Positions 1-7,271 of a stretch of DNA of 9,479 bases are shown piece by piece. Below the pieces are notes generated by a model that saw nothing but the letters and a program-made list of their open reading frames with translations, was not told the DNA's origin and ran no database searches. Position 1 is the stretch's first letter. Every line of letters begins with the position of its first letter. This DNA is from Porphyromonas sp. (lineage in GTDB: Bacteria; Bacteroidota; Bacteroidia; Bacteroidales; Porphyromonadaceae). A program made the translations under genes and the position numbers. Where the stretch lies: contig JASBZJ010000072.1 of assembly GCA_029983495.1 (NCBI GenBank), positions 1 through 9,479 of the forward strand. The letters are read 5' to 3'.

Positions 1-306
1 TACCTCATAAAAAGTAATTCTACAGCTAATGTGTTAACTATCGTTTCTCTCTATACTCCCTATTCTGATCGTGTATGGGATAGTGATGGAAAACTGTACA
101 AGTATATTATAGAATTACTCGAAAAAGAAGGTTACAAATACGACCCCCGCGAGGATCACGACCAAGTTATTCACCATTACTTTCTAAAACCATACGGTAA
201 CCCTGAAAATAAGGAGTTTTATGAATGCCTTATTAAACAAGATATGCTTAACGAAAAAGCTATGACCTCGTTTAATTATCGCATTACCGACGTCGTTGCT
301 CAGTAA
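1..306 (+). CDS. C-terminal part of an unrecognised protein (5' end outside window)
   Basis: The reading frame is open from base 1 and ends at TAA 304-306, giving about 101 visible residues. A GTG at 31 could serve as a start, but nothing in the sequence favours it over a longer gene entering from the left, so I treat this as a 3' fragment. The visible part is soluble-looking and rich in charged and aromatic residues (for example KLYKYIIELLEKEGYKY and HHYFLKPYGNPENKEFYE). It has no membrane segment and no motif I can assign. The next gene starts 70 bp downstream on the same strand, so the two could be cotranscribed. I do not recognise a family and propose no function. The coding call rests on the uninterrupted frame and ordinary protein-like composition. 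Confidence 0.6.
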   Translation, partial: YLIKSNSTANVLTIVSLYTPYSDRVWDSDGKLYKYIIELLEKEGYKYDPREDHDQVIHHYFLKPYGNPENKEFYECLIKQDMLNEKAMTSFNYRITDVVAQ

Positions 307-376
307 GGGTAATAGCTTAGGCTCGTAGTATTCTACAACTCTTCTATTCACATAACAAACATCATTAGCTACACCA

Positions 377-2764
377 ATGAAAAAACTTCGAATACGCAAA
401 TATATCATGCCCCTAGTTGCACTAAGTTGCACTTTGTTTTATAGCCACTTAATGGCCCAACAACGGTCGAGCACCTCAATAGTTATTACCCCTAGCTCCG
501 AGGAAGTTGACCTTGGCAGTGGATGGTTAAATGAGTTTTCATCGCCCCAAAGCATTACGATTACCGTAAAACCTTTTAACTGGGATTATACGATTAAGTT
601 TATAAACTCTGAAGGCAACGATTTTTACCCAAATTCAATGCCTTATTTTTCAGAAGTTAGCGATGGAATTGGCGAAGCCACCGCAAAAATATCCTTTCAC
701 CCCCACTCTGTTGGTAAAAAAATTGCTTTTATTGTGCTATATAAATATGATGAGGACTATAATGAGCAGGAAATTAAACGGGTAAGGCTTGTAGCAACAT
801 GTGCTACAACAAACGAACCTATCCTTAAAACGGATTACGCTACATTGGAATATGGACGTGTTAACCTGAACAAAACAAAAACCTTATATCTAAACGTTAC
901 AAGTTTACAAAGTAGAGGTTCAGTGCAGTGCAAAATAGTTGGGAAAAATAGTTCGGAATTCCTAGTAAAAAACCCACTTGTAGCGAACCATGAAAACAAA
1001 CTCGAAGTGAGCTTCACCCCCACCACTGAGGGAAAAAAGAATGCATCGCTAGTGATAATGGATGGTAACGTCCGAAAAATAATTCCTATCATAGCCTCAG
1101 GGTACAAGCCTCAGAATACTATAATAGCTACTCCTGCAAAAATTTCCTTTCCCGATACAAAAGTAAATTCTTTATCCGCACCATCGGAAGTTAAGCTAAT
1201 GTTTCAGAACATTACAGGAAAAGTTGATGCTACTATAATAGGAAGCAATGCAACCGATTTTAAAATTGATGATTCAATTAACATACATGGCGATAACGGT
1301 AGCCTAAAAGTTCGCTTTTGCCCAAGCAAAATTGGCAAACGCATTGCAATATTAAGAATAACCACAAGTGATGGTGCAGAATGTAGTGTGCCACTCGAAG
1401 GTGAAGCTATAGGTGGCGAAACTGAAATTACAGTCACACCTAACGAACTTAACTTTGGAGTTGTTCAATTAAATGAGTACACCACAGCAAATTGCCAAAT
1501 TGGCATAAAGAATTCATCGCTTGTACCACAGTTACTGTTAGATGGCCCCGATAAAGATTTATTCACGATAATTACTACCCCAAAAGCAAAAATATTTACC
1601 TTAACCGTAGGATTAGTTGCAACACGAGGTGGCACACTTTCTGCTAAAGTAAAGGTTTTACTCGATGGTAAACAAATAACTATACCAATTACAGCAAATG
1701 TAAAAACTGGCGAGCCTAGTATTGTAAGTAACAAAACTACTATTACCTTCGATGAAACCGTCGTGGGGAACCAATCTGCCGAAAAAGGTTGCAACCTAAC
1801 CCTAAAAAATATAGGCGGAAATATTAAAGTTTCGATTATAGGCAACGATAAAACCCAATTCATTCCATCAAAGCAAAGCATTTCAAACGAATCGGATTTA
1901 GCCTATATAGGGGTAACATTTAAGCCGACCTCAGAAGGAGAAAAACATGCAAAGCTAGTTTTGCAATACGAACAAGTAACAGTAGTAATTGAACTTAGTG
2001 GAAAGGCTAAAAAAGCCGACATAAAACTTACGGCCTTACCTGAAACCATAAACTTTGGAGAAGTAAATATTAGCAATAAACCTTTAGATGCAGCGGGAAC
2101 TGTAACAATCGAAAACTCGAACGAACTTGCTAAGTACACCATTCAAGGGCGAGATAAAGATTTCTTTTCAGTAAATGGCGAACAGCAAAATAATACCCTT
2201 ATTCTATACGTACAATTAACTCCCAAAAAAATAGGTGAACTGCGAGCTGAAATTATAGTATCGATTGAAAACAAGAGCATTACCATTCCAATACTTGCCA
2301 CAGTGGCTTCAACGCTACCAGCAATAATAGCAGATTACACCAAACTGAACTTCCCAGAAACGATTGTGGGAAATTCATCAACTCCTATTATATGCTCAGT
2401 AAGCTCAACTAACCTCGAGGATGATATTAACCTTAGTATAACGGGAGAGGACAAAAATAGCTTTACCATATCGAAAACTACACTCCCCAAGAATGAGGAA
2501 GAAACATCGTTCGAAGTAACTTTCACCCCAGTGAGTACTGGTAAAAAACAAGCGACAATAATACTTACAAGTGGTGCAACCACCCTATCAATACCCCTAA
2601 GTGGCCATGGTATTACCAATAATTCTGTAGAAATAATCGAACCGCTTACACAACCCATTTTGGCAATATATAACGTACAAGGGCAGAAACTTAGTTCGCT
2701 AAAACAAGGGGTAAACCTCGTAATTTATTCCAATGGAATGGTTCGTAAAATTCATATAAAATAG
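377..2764 (+). CDS. Secreted seven-repeat Ig-like (ASH/choice-of-anchor-D-type) surface protein with T9SS-like C-terminal tail
   Basis: This 795-residue protein starts at ATG 377 with a classical Sec signal peptide: basic MKKLRIRKY, a hydrophobic stretch, and probable cleavage after HLMA (residue 27). The mature part divides into seven successive ~100-residue beta-rich units at about 28-143, 144-244, 245-345, 346-443, 444-545, 546-644 and 645-745. Each unit tends to run: a strand ending in xxINFGE/xLNFPET, then V/L-G-N/D-x-x-x-F, then xVxFTPxxxGKKxAxL, then a closing hydrophobic strand such as TIPI or IPLSG. This pattern resembles the ASH / choice-of-anchor D Ig-like fold found in bacterial surface proteins. 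The last ~50 residues carry YNVQGQKL, QGVNLVIYSNG and a C-terminal RKIHIK. That resembles the end of Bacteroidetes type A C-terminal sorting domains, but the first half of such a domain is not evident. A surface or secreted structural or adhesive role is inferred; no catalytic motif is visible. No TAnnTTTG promoter is seen in the 70 bp upstream. Confidence 0.8.
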   Translation: MKKLRIRKYIMPLVALSCTLFYSHLMAQQRSSTSIVITPSSEEVDLGSGWLNEFSSPQSITITVKPFNWDYTIKFINSEGNDFYPNSMPYFSEVSDGIGEATAKISFHPHSVGKKIAFIVLYKYDEDYNEQEIKRVRLVATCATTNEPILKTDYATLEYGRVNLNKTKTLYLNVTSLQSRGSVQCKIVGKNSSEFLVKNPLVANHENKLEVSFTPTTEGKKNASLVIMDGNVRKIIPIIASGYKPQNTIIATPAKISFPDTKVNSLSAPSEVKLMFQNITGKVDATIIGSNATDFKIDDSINIHGDNGSLKVRFCPSKIGKRIAILRITTSDGAECSVPLEGEAIGGETEITVTPNELNFGVVQLNEYTTANCQIGIKNSSLVPQLLLDGPDKDLFTIITTPKAKIFTLTVGLVATRGGTLSAKVKVLLDGKQITIPITANVKTGEPSIVSNKTTITFDETVVGNQSAEKGCNLTLKNIGGNIKVSIIGNDKTQFIPSKQSISNESDLAYIGVTFKPTSEGEKHAKLVLQYEQVTVVIELSGKAKKADIKLTALPETINFGEVNISNKPLDAAGTVTIENSNELAKYTIQGRDKDFFSVNGEQQNNTLILYVQLTPKKIGELRAEIIVSIENKSITIPILATVASTLPAIIADYTKLNFPETIVGNSSTPIICSVSSTNLEDDINLSITGEDKNSFTISKTTLPKNEEETSFEVTFTPVSTGKKQATIILTSGATTLSIPLSGHGITNNSVEIIEPLTQPILAIYNVQGQKLSSLKQGVNLVIYSNGMVRKIHIK

Positions 2765-2808
2765 GATTCTAACGGGTTATGGCGTAAACACGATTGTGTA
2801 AAACTAAA

Positions 2809-2841
2809 AGAGGCTCACCTTTACCTTCAGGATGAGCCTCT
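2809..2841. terminator. Bidirectional hairpin terminator between convergent genes
   Basis: A perfect 9-bp inverted repeat, AGAGGCTCA (2809-2817) and TGAGCCTCT (2833-2841), can be extended by CCT/AGG (2818-2820 with 2829-2831) around one bulged A, leaving an 8-base loop. It lies 44 bp after the stop of the plus-strand surface protein and 33 bp after the stop of the minus-strand FAH-like gene. Read on the minus strand, the stem is followed by a T-rich stretch (TTTTAGTTTTAC). On the plus strand the T-tract is weaker (CTTTGCTTATT). The placement fits a shared terminator for both transcripts. Confidence 0.75.
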
Positions 2842-2874
2842 CTTTGCTTATTAATAAACTTGGTTGATGCAATA

Positions 2875-3501
2875 TTATTTTACCCGTAACTGCGCACTAA
2901 ATCTTTGTTCGCCAGCTATACTAAGAGTTACTTGGTAATTCTTTTCACACTCAACAAACATACTACCACAAGGCTTGGGTGTATGCGGAAGCAATGGGTG
3001 AAGTAAAAGAATATCGCCTTGACGTATTTTACGATGATAGCTAAGCATACTTAACGCCTTACTAACAATAGTTCCCTTTATGCTATAGCCATTACTACTT
3101 GCATTAGGTATATCTTCATAAAAAGAAATCGAATAATTAGGTGCTAGCTCTCCATTAAAAAGTTCACAAGGAAAAGTAGTAGCTACAGCATCATGAAATG
3201 CAGTAGCTAAATCCCATGGCAAGCCATGCTCGTGTAATAGGGTTAGCTTGTTCAAAGCTACAATATCAAACCCTATGCCTATGCTATCGATATAACGATA
3301 CGAAAAGCGTTCTGCAACTTCTTTTCCCAATTTTGCTATACGTATGGCAACCGATGGAAAAACAACATACTGTTCATTACTATCAGCGGGGTAGAAAGGG
3401 TAATTAGTTCGTATTTGCTCATCGCCTTTACTGTATAATATGGTTGTACGAGGCAAGGCAGTAGCATCGGCATTAAAACCAGCTATAGTATATATTTGCA
3501 C
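2875..3501 (-). CDS. Fumarylacetoacetate hydrolase (FAH)-fold protein, probably catalytically inactive
   Basis: This 208-residue protein starts at GTG 3501. The start is supported because VQIYTIAGFN lines up with the usual family N-terminus (MKIICIGRNY-like). The single-domain FAH family is recognisable from RIAKLGKEV (54-62), F-x-x-RY-x-D-x-IGIGFD (66-79), EHGLPWDLATAF (91-102) and the closing sheet. Compared from memory with active members, key positions are changed. The metal-binding E-x-E of the HYEVE-type motif reads F48-P-S50, the K-x-FD position reads T100-A-F-H103, the R and D after the conserved D79 read L and N, and the GTPxGVG loop is replaced by HPLLPHTPK (168-176). Only D79 of the metal ligands seems kept. 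Length is normal for the family (~200) and the frame is intact, so this is not a decayed pseudogene. It is the last gene of a tight minus-strand cluster, 23 bp after rmlC. Substrate and role are unknown; a binding or scaffolding role is only inference. Confidence 0.7.
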   Translation of the reverse strand: MQIYTIAGFNADATALPRTTILYSKGDEQIRTNYPFYPADSNEQYVVFPSVAIRIAKLGKEVAERFSYRYIDSIGIGFDIVALNKLTLLHEHGLPWDLATAFHDAVATTFPCELFNGELAPNYSISFYEDIPNASSNGYSIKGTIVSKALSMLSYHRKIRQGDILLLHPLLPHTPKPCGSMFVECEKNYQVTLSIAGEQRFSAQLRVK

Positions 3502-3524
3502 AGAATAAAAAGGGGTATAAGCTG

Positions 3525-4115
3525 TTAGATTATGGTTACATAGTCGTTCAATGTATGACCATTTAGATCCTTTTCAGAAAGAATAAAACCATTCGGGAAT
3601 AATGTTTCAATGGGTTTACCTGTATATTGTTCGACCAATTGTTGCCAAGGAATAGATATTTGCGCATCGAAAGGGGAAATGCAGAACTCTTCATCGGGGT
3701 TATATGGATTGTCAACCTTATACGTAAAGGAGGCAAATGGCGAAATAACTAAAAAACCATGAGCAAACTGATGAGGGATATAAAGCTGGTTTTTTAATTC
3801 ACTATCTAATAATACGGCCACCCATTTACCAAAGGAATCCGATTCTTCACGAAGGTCAACGGCAACATCAATAACTTTTCCTTGCGTACAACGCACAAGC
3901 TTAGCTTGCGAGGCAATATCTTTCTGCAAATGGAGCCCACGGAGTACACCACCAACCGAAGTTGATTCGTTTTCCTGTACAAAAGGTTGGCAATTGGTTT
4001 GAGCAAAAAATTCGTCGAAGTGTAAAACTTCTGTAAAGCTTCCTCGCGAATCGTTTATTACTTCGGGAACAAGTTCGATAACTCCAGGAAGTATGGTTTG
4101 CTTATAGGTAATCAT
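3525..4115 (-). CDS. rfbC: dTDP-4-dehydrorhamnose 3,5-epimerase
   Basis: RmlC/RfbC is a cytoplasmic cupin that epimerises C3 and C5 of dTDP-4-keto-6-deoxyglucose, the third step of dTDP-L-rhamnose synthesis. The 196-residue length is typical. The family landmarks are present: D22-x-RGSF (26-27), QENES (47-51), RGLHLQ (59-64) with catalytic His62, K72 in AKLVR, GK-x-x-DVAVDLR (79-89), IPHQFAHGF (113-121), FTYKV-x-NPYNP with catalytic Tyr132, and LSEKD (179-183) whose Asp183 matches the aspartate partner of the active-site His. All expected catalytic residues are intact, so the enzyme should be active. It starts at ATG 4115, only 10 bp after the porE-like stop, and is followed 23 bp later by the FAH-like gene, which suggests cotranscription. 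The other rhamnose genes (rmlA, rmlB, rmlD) are not in this window. The product probably feeds rhamnose-containing surface glycans. Confidence 0.95.
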   Translation of the reverse strand: MITYKQTILPGVIELVPEVINDSRGSFTEVLHFDEFFAQTNCQPFVQENESTSVGGVLRGLHLQKDIASQAKLVRCTQGKVIDVAVDLREESDSFGKWVAVLLDSELKNQLYIPHQFAHGFLVISPFASFTYKVDNPYNPDEEFCISPFDAQISIPWQQLVEQYTGKPIETLFPNGFILSEKDLNGHTLNDYVTII

Positions 4116-4125
4116 TGTTAGTATA

Positions 4126-6162
4126 CTATTGAATAACGGTAAATTCTGTACGTCGGTTTAGTTGGTCGCAAATGGCAACTTCATTTTCGTTTGTAAGCGT
4201 TTTCAAAAACTCTTCACTAAGAGTTGTAGCATTGGTAAGGAACAAATATTTTTTCTTTAACGCCTCGCTAACCGTTCGTGGCTTTGTTTTTCCATATCCT
4301 TTAGCTTTCAATCGGTTTTTATCAATTCCCGATTTCAAAAGATAATCAACAACCGACTGAGCGCGTGCATCCGATAGGGTTATATTGTACGAGTCGCTCC
4401 CTTTGCGATCGGCATGACTGCTAATTTCAACCAGTACATCAGGGTTTTCTTTTAGAATCCTTGCCATGGCATCAAGGTCGCGTTTACTTTCAGGACGCAG
4501 TTCTGATTTATCGAAATCGTAGTAAATATCTTGAAATACTTCGGGTTTTATGCGCGACGAAAGAACAAAATCAATTCCATATATTGTACTCTCGCTAGCG
4601 CTATCAGTGCGGAAAGAAGTATATTGATTCAAAAATTGGGGATGTGAGGCGTGCAAAACATATGCTGTTTGCCCCATGAGTTCAGCGGTGTAGTACCCAT
4701 CAACCCGTGTAGTTACCGTAATTTCTTGTTCGGGGTTCCATTGGCTAACAATACGAACAACAGCACCTTCTATAGGGTTCTCTTCACGATCCATAACAAA
4801 ACCTTCCAACAAGGTTAAAATAGCCTCGCGCGAAAAGGAATAAAAGTGCGGATAACCACGCCTATCGCTACGAGCTGAGGAAAAATACCCTTCGTGCGAC
4901 AACCCTTTTTGTGGTGTTGGTGTAAAGCAAATGCTTATATCGTCGCTCGATGAATTAATTGGAGTTCCCAAATGCGATACACGCCACGAACCTAAAGTAT
5001 CAATACGGGCAACATAAATATCGAATTCCCCCAAGCCTACTCGCCCATTGCTTGCAAAGTAAAGCATACTGTCGCCAACGGCGGTAGGAAAAACTTCATC
5101 ACCCGCAGTATTTATTAATGCACCCAAATTAGTTGGTACCACCGAAGAACCAATACGATCAATAGGAATACTATATATATCCTTTCCACCAAAACCACCA
5201 TCGGATACGAAGTAAAGCATTTTACCATTTGCCGATATTGCAGGATGGGCAGCCATACGAAGAGTATCGCTCCATAGGGGAACAATTTGCCCCTGACTCC
5301 AACCACCATCTCCACTTTTCGAGCTTCTATAAATCTTTACAGTTCTATTAGCCTCATCGTTATCCTCAACAAAGGAATAATATAGAGTGGAACCATCGGG
5401 GGTGATAGCAGGTGTACCCACATCCCCTCCAGTATTAATTCCTCCAGGAACACTATCGGGTCTACTCCATTTACCCTGAGCGTCCTTACGAATATAGTAC
5501 AATTGGTTATTTTTTTCGCCCGTTGCGGGGTTATTGCCCAGCTCGGGGTTTCTATTTCGAGCCGAAGTAAAATAAAACATTGCCCCATCGGGCGAAAAAC
5601 AGCCTGAAAAATCGCTATTCGACGAGCTTATTTTACTTGCTTTAGTAACGTTGAATTTATAACGATTCTCGCTAATTTCGTCAAGCTCTGATAAGCTTTG
5701 TAATCCTATTTGCGACGAAACACTCAAGGAATCAACCGCCAAATAACGATTATAATAAGCTTGCGCTTCTTTATTCTTCCCTGCAACTCGGTAACATTCG
5801 GCTAAACGTAGCAGAACAAGCGAATCGGGAATTTTGTAGTTTAATGCAACGGTATAAAGGCCTAAGGCTCGGGCGTAATTCGCTTGGTGGTAATAATTTT
5901 CAGCGGCTTTAAAGGCAAAATATGCTTTTCGTTCCAATTCATTGCGTGTTGTTTTGCGGTACAGCGTTTGATACATATTTGCAGCTTCGGCATAACGCTC
6001 GGCTTGGTCCGCAATTTCAGCATCCTTTAATCGAACAGTTCCGCAACCCGAAGCTATAGCAGATATCAACAGTATTATAACTGCTGTTATCAGCTTAACA
6101 CGAGCATAATTATCGGTTACCGAAACCCTACTAACTTGTGTGTTTGCACGCTCATTTGCCAT
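4126..6162 (-). CDS. porE: PorE-like T9SS lipoprotein (TPR, beta-propeller, CRD, OmpA domain)
   Basis: From ATG 6162 the product has 678 residues, close to PorE (PG1058) of Porphyromonas gingivalis as I remember it. A hydrophobic segment (24-38) ends in a lipobox, ASGC, with lipidated Cys40. In order follow TPR-type helices (~50-165, e.g. AERYAEAANMYQTLY), about five PD40-type propeller blades (SPDGAMFYFTSAR 190-202; TPDGSTLYYSF; ANGKMLYFVSDGGFGGKDIY 311-330; DSMLYFASNGR; GYFSSARSDRRG), a carboxypeptidase-regulatory-like domain (~450-535) and an OmpA C-terminal domain (~540-678). The OmpA domain keeps the peptidoglycan-binding Asp585 (SHADRKG) and Arg600 (LSDARAQ). PorE is a periplasmic peptidoglycan-associated component of the type IX secretion machinery. 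A GTG at 6192 would add ten residues; I prefer the ATG. Either start overlaps queE, by 46 bp from the ATG, and the lipoprotein signal then has an unusually long N-region of about 23 residues. Related OmpA-propeller lipoproteins outside T9SS are an alternative identity. Confidence 0.85.
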   Translation of the reverse strand: MANERANTQVSRVSVTDNYARVKLITAVIILLISAIASGCGTVRLKDAEIADQAERYAEAANMYQTLYRKTTRNELERKAYFAFKAAENYYHQANYARALGLYTVALNYKIPDSLVLLRLAECYRVAGKNKEAQAYYNRYLAVDSLSVSSQIGLQSLSELDEISENRYKFNVTKASKISSSNSDFSGCFSPDGAMFYFTSARNRNPELGNNPATGEKNNQLYYIRKDAQGKWSRPDSVPGGINTGGDVGTPAITPDGSTLYYSFVEDNDEANRTVKIYRSSKSGDGGWSQGQIVPLWSDTLRMAAHPAISANGKMLYFVSDGGFGGKDIYSIPIDRIGSSVVPTNLGALINTAGDEVFPTAVGDSMLYFASNGRVGLGEFDIYVARIDTLGSWRVSHLGTPINSSSDDISICFTPTPQKGLSHEGYFSSARSDRRGYPHFYSFSREAILTLLEGFVMDREENPIEGAVVRIVSQWNPEQEITVTTRVDGYYTAELMGQTAYVLHASHPQFLNQYTSFRTDSASESTIYGIDFVLSSRIKPEVFQDIYYDFDKSELRPESKRDLDAMARILKENPDVLVEISSHADRKGSDSYNITLSDARAQSVVDYLLKSGIDKNRLKAKGYGKTKPRTVSEALKKKYLFLTNATTLSEEFLKTLTNENEVAICDQLNRRTEFTVIQ

Positions 6163-6719
6163 TTTGGATGCTCTAATACAAAAGCTATACACTTCAATAA
6201 CGCTGATTGTTGCTGCGATATTGCTTTGTGGAGGTCGAAAATAGGACTAACGTAGTAATTCGTAGCTGGGGGAAGATTGCTTATTTCGGGAGGCAACGGA
6301 ATTCCCTCTCCAAAAGGGAAGCGCCATTCATCAACTCCATTGGGAAAGTTTATGTGTAGTTTACTAAAAGCCTCGGGCTTTGGGCTACAAGTAATATAAT
6401 CCAACCCCTCAATCGTAGGTATTGTTCCATTCGTTTCGATACTTTGCCGGTAACCAGCTTTCTTAAAAAACTGAACAATGTCACCATTTAAACGAAGTAA
6501 CGGTTCACCCCCCGTCCACAATATTTCGGTTGAAGGGAATTGTTCAATTCGAGCCAACAATTGCTGTAAAGATAATATTTCGCTCACCGAAAAATCAGTA
6601 TCGCAATATGAACAATGTAAATTACAACCAGCAAGGCGAATAAAAATCATAGCCTTACCAGTTTGCGCACCTTCACCCTGAAGGGAATAAAAAATTTCGT
6701 TTATAGGGAGCGACTCCAC
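6117..6719 (-). CDS. queE: 7-carboxy-7-deazaguanine synthase (radical SAM)
   Basis: QueE is a radical SAM enzyme that converts 6-carboxy-tetrahydropterin to 7-carboxy-7-deazaguanine in the preQ0/queuosine pathway. The 200-residue protein shows NEIFYSLQGEG (7-17), which binds substrate in this family, and the cluster motif C32-NLH-C36-SY-C39 (CX3CX2C) followed by DTDF for the Mg site. It also has WTGGEPLL (68-75, SAM binding), ETNGT (95-99), CSPKP (111-115) and a typical end, VQTHKLVGF. All family residues look intact. The start is GTG 6719: an in-frame TAG lies six codons upstream, and this is the only usable start before the conserved NEIFYSLQGEG. It follows queD by 23 bp, and its last 46 bp are shared with the beginning of the porE-like gene in another frame, implying a single transcript and possibly coupled translation. 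Confidence 0.96.
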   Translation of the reverse strand: MESLPINEIFYSLQGEGAQTGKAMIFIRLAGCNLHCSYCDTDFSVSEILSLQQLLARIEQFPSTEILWTGGEPLLRLNGDIVQFFKKAGYRQSIETNGTIPTIEGLDYITCSPKPEAFSKLHINFPNGVDEWRFPFGEGIPLPPEISNLPPATNYYVSPIFDLHKAISQQQSALLKCIAFVLEHPKWQMSVQTHKLVGFR

Positions 6720-6742
6720 AAGTATAATTCGATGCTAAAACA

Positions 6743-7198
6743 TTAGTACGATATGGTGTAAGTTGCTCGGCATTTAGCCGTTTCTTCTACAGTGCAACTT
6801 TGCAAGTAAACCCCAGTTCCGAGTAGCTGTTCAGGCGCAACCTTATCCACCATATATTTTGCGAGTTGTTCCGCAGTAGGGTTAAACGGAACTGTAATAA
6901 TATCATCGGGTACAATTTGCATCATTGTGGGCAACAATGGATCCTTTTCCCATAGCATAAGCCGGTGATCCCAATTGTTTTCTATCCACATACATAGGTT
7001 CTCCTTAATTACCCCAAAATCAATAACACGCCCCAATTCATCAAGCTCGTTGGCTACACAAACAAAGTGGAACCGGTAGTTATGCCCATGCAGGTGTTTG
7101 CATTTTCCACAATGCCCCACCACACGGTGCCCCATACTTATATCGTGTGTTCGCTCAGCTGAAAGTAAATATTCTTCTCCTTTATTCTCTTGTTTCAT
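6743..7198 (-). CDS. queD: 6-carboxy-5,6,7,8-tetrahydropterin synthase
   Basis: QueD, a member of the 6-pyruvoyl-tetrahydropterin synthase family, converts dihydroneopterin triphosphate to 6-carboxy-tetrahydropterin, the substrate of the QueE enzyme encoded next. The 151 residues include the zinc histidines H24 (SMGHR), H37 and H39 (HLHGHNY), the catalytic Cys33 in GKCKHLHGH, D77-H78 (WDHRLML) of the catalytic relay, P107-TAE110 for pterin binding and E139 in VEET. The Cys and His arrangement matches QueD rather than ordinary PTPS. The start is ATG 7198. A GGAGG lies 16 nt upstream of it, too far for a normal Shine-Dalgarno pairing, but Bacteroidetes often initiate without one. It is the first gene of the minus-strand cluster. 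QueC, which makes preQ0, and GTP cyclohydrolase are not in the window. Confidence 0.96.
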   Translation of the reverse strand: MKQENKGEEYLLSAERTHDISMGHRVVGHCGKCKHLHGHNYRFHFVCVANELDELGRVIDFGVIKENLCMWIENNWDHRLMLWEKDPLLPTMMQIVPDDIITVPFNPTAEQLAKYMVDKVAPEQLLGTGVYLQSCTVEETAKCRATYTISY

Positions 7199-7263
7199 TT
7201 TATATTAATCAACACCTCCTCACTGTGTCATGCTACATGCGTGAGCCAGTTGGGCTATTAAAG

Positions 7264-7271
7264 CAAAGTAA
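7264..7271 (-). promoter_or_regulatory. Possible weak -7 element ahead of queD
   Basis: Read on the minus strand the bases are TTACTTTG, one mismatch from the Bacteroidetes -7 consensus TAnnTTTG, 65 bp before the queD start in the 94-bp gap after the 5'-nucleotidase gene. No clear -33 TTTG is seen. The gap has no strong terminator and no recognisable preQ1 riboswitch. The cluster could start here or be read through from upstream. Confidence 0.25.

Noticed and set aside
1465..1881. 138-codon open frame on the minus strand inside the seven-repeat protein gene
   Set aside because: It is antisense to a well-supported gene with a signal peptide and repeat pattern. Its translation shows no domain. 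It is a shadow frame, as are the other antisense frames in that gene.
4126..4270. ~35-residue insertion before LNRRTEF in the OmpA domain as an anomaly
   Set aside because: I recall a similar insertion in other Bacteroidetes OmpA-family lipoproteins, so it is probably a family feature, not peculiar to this protein.
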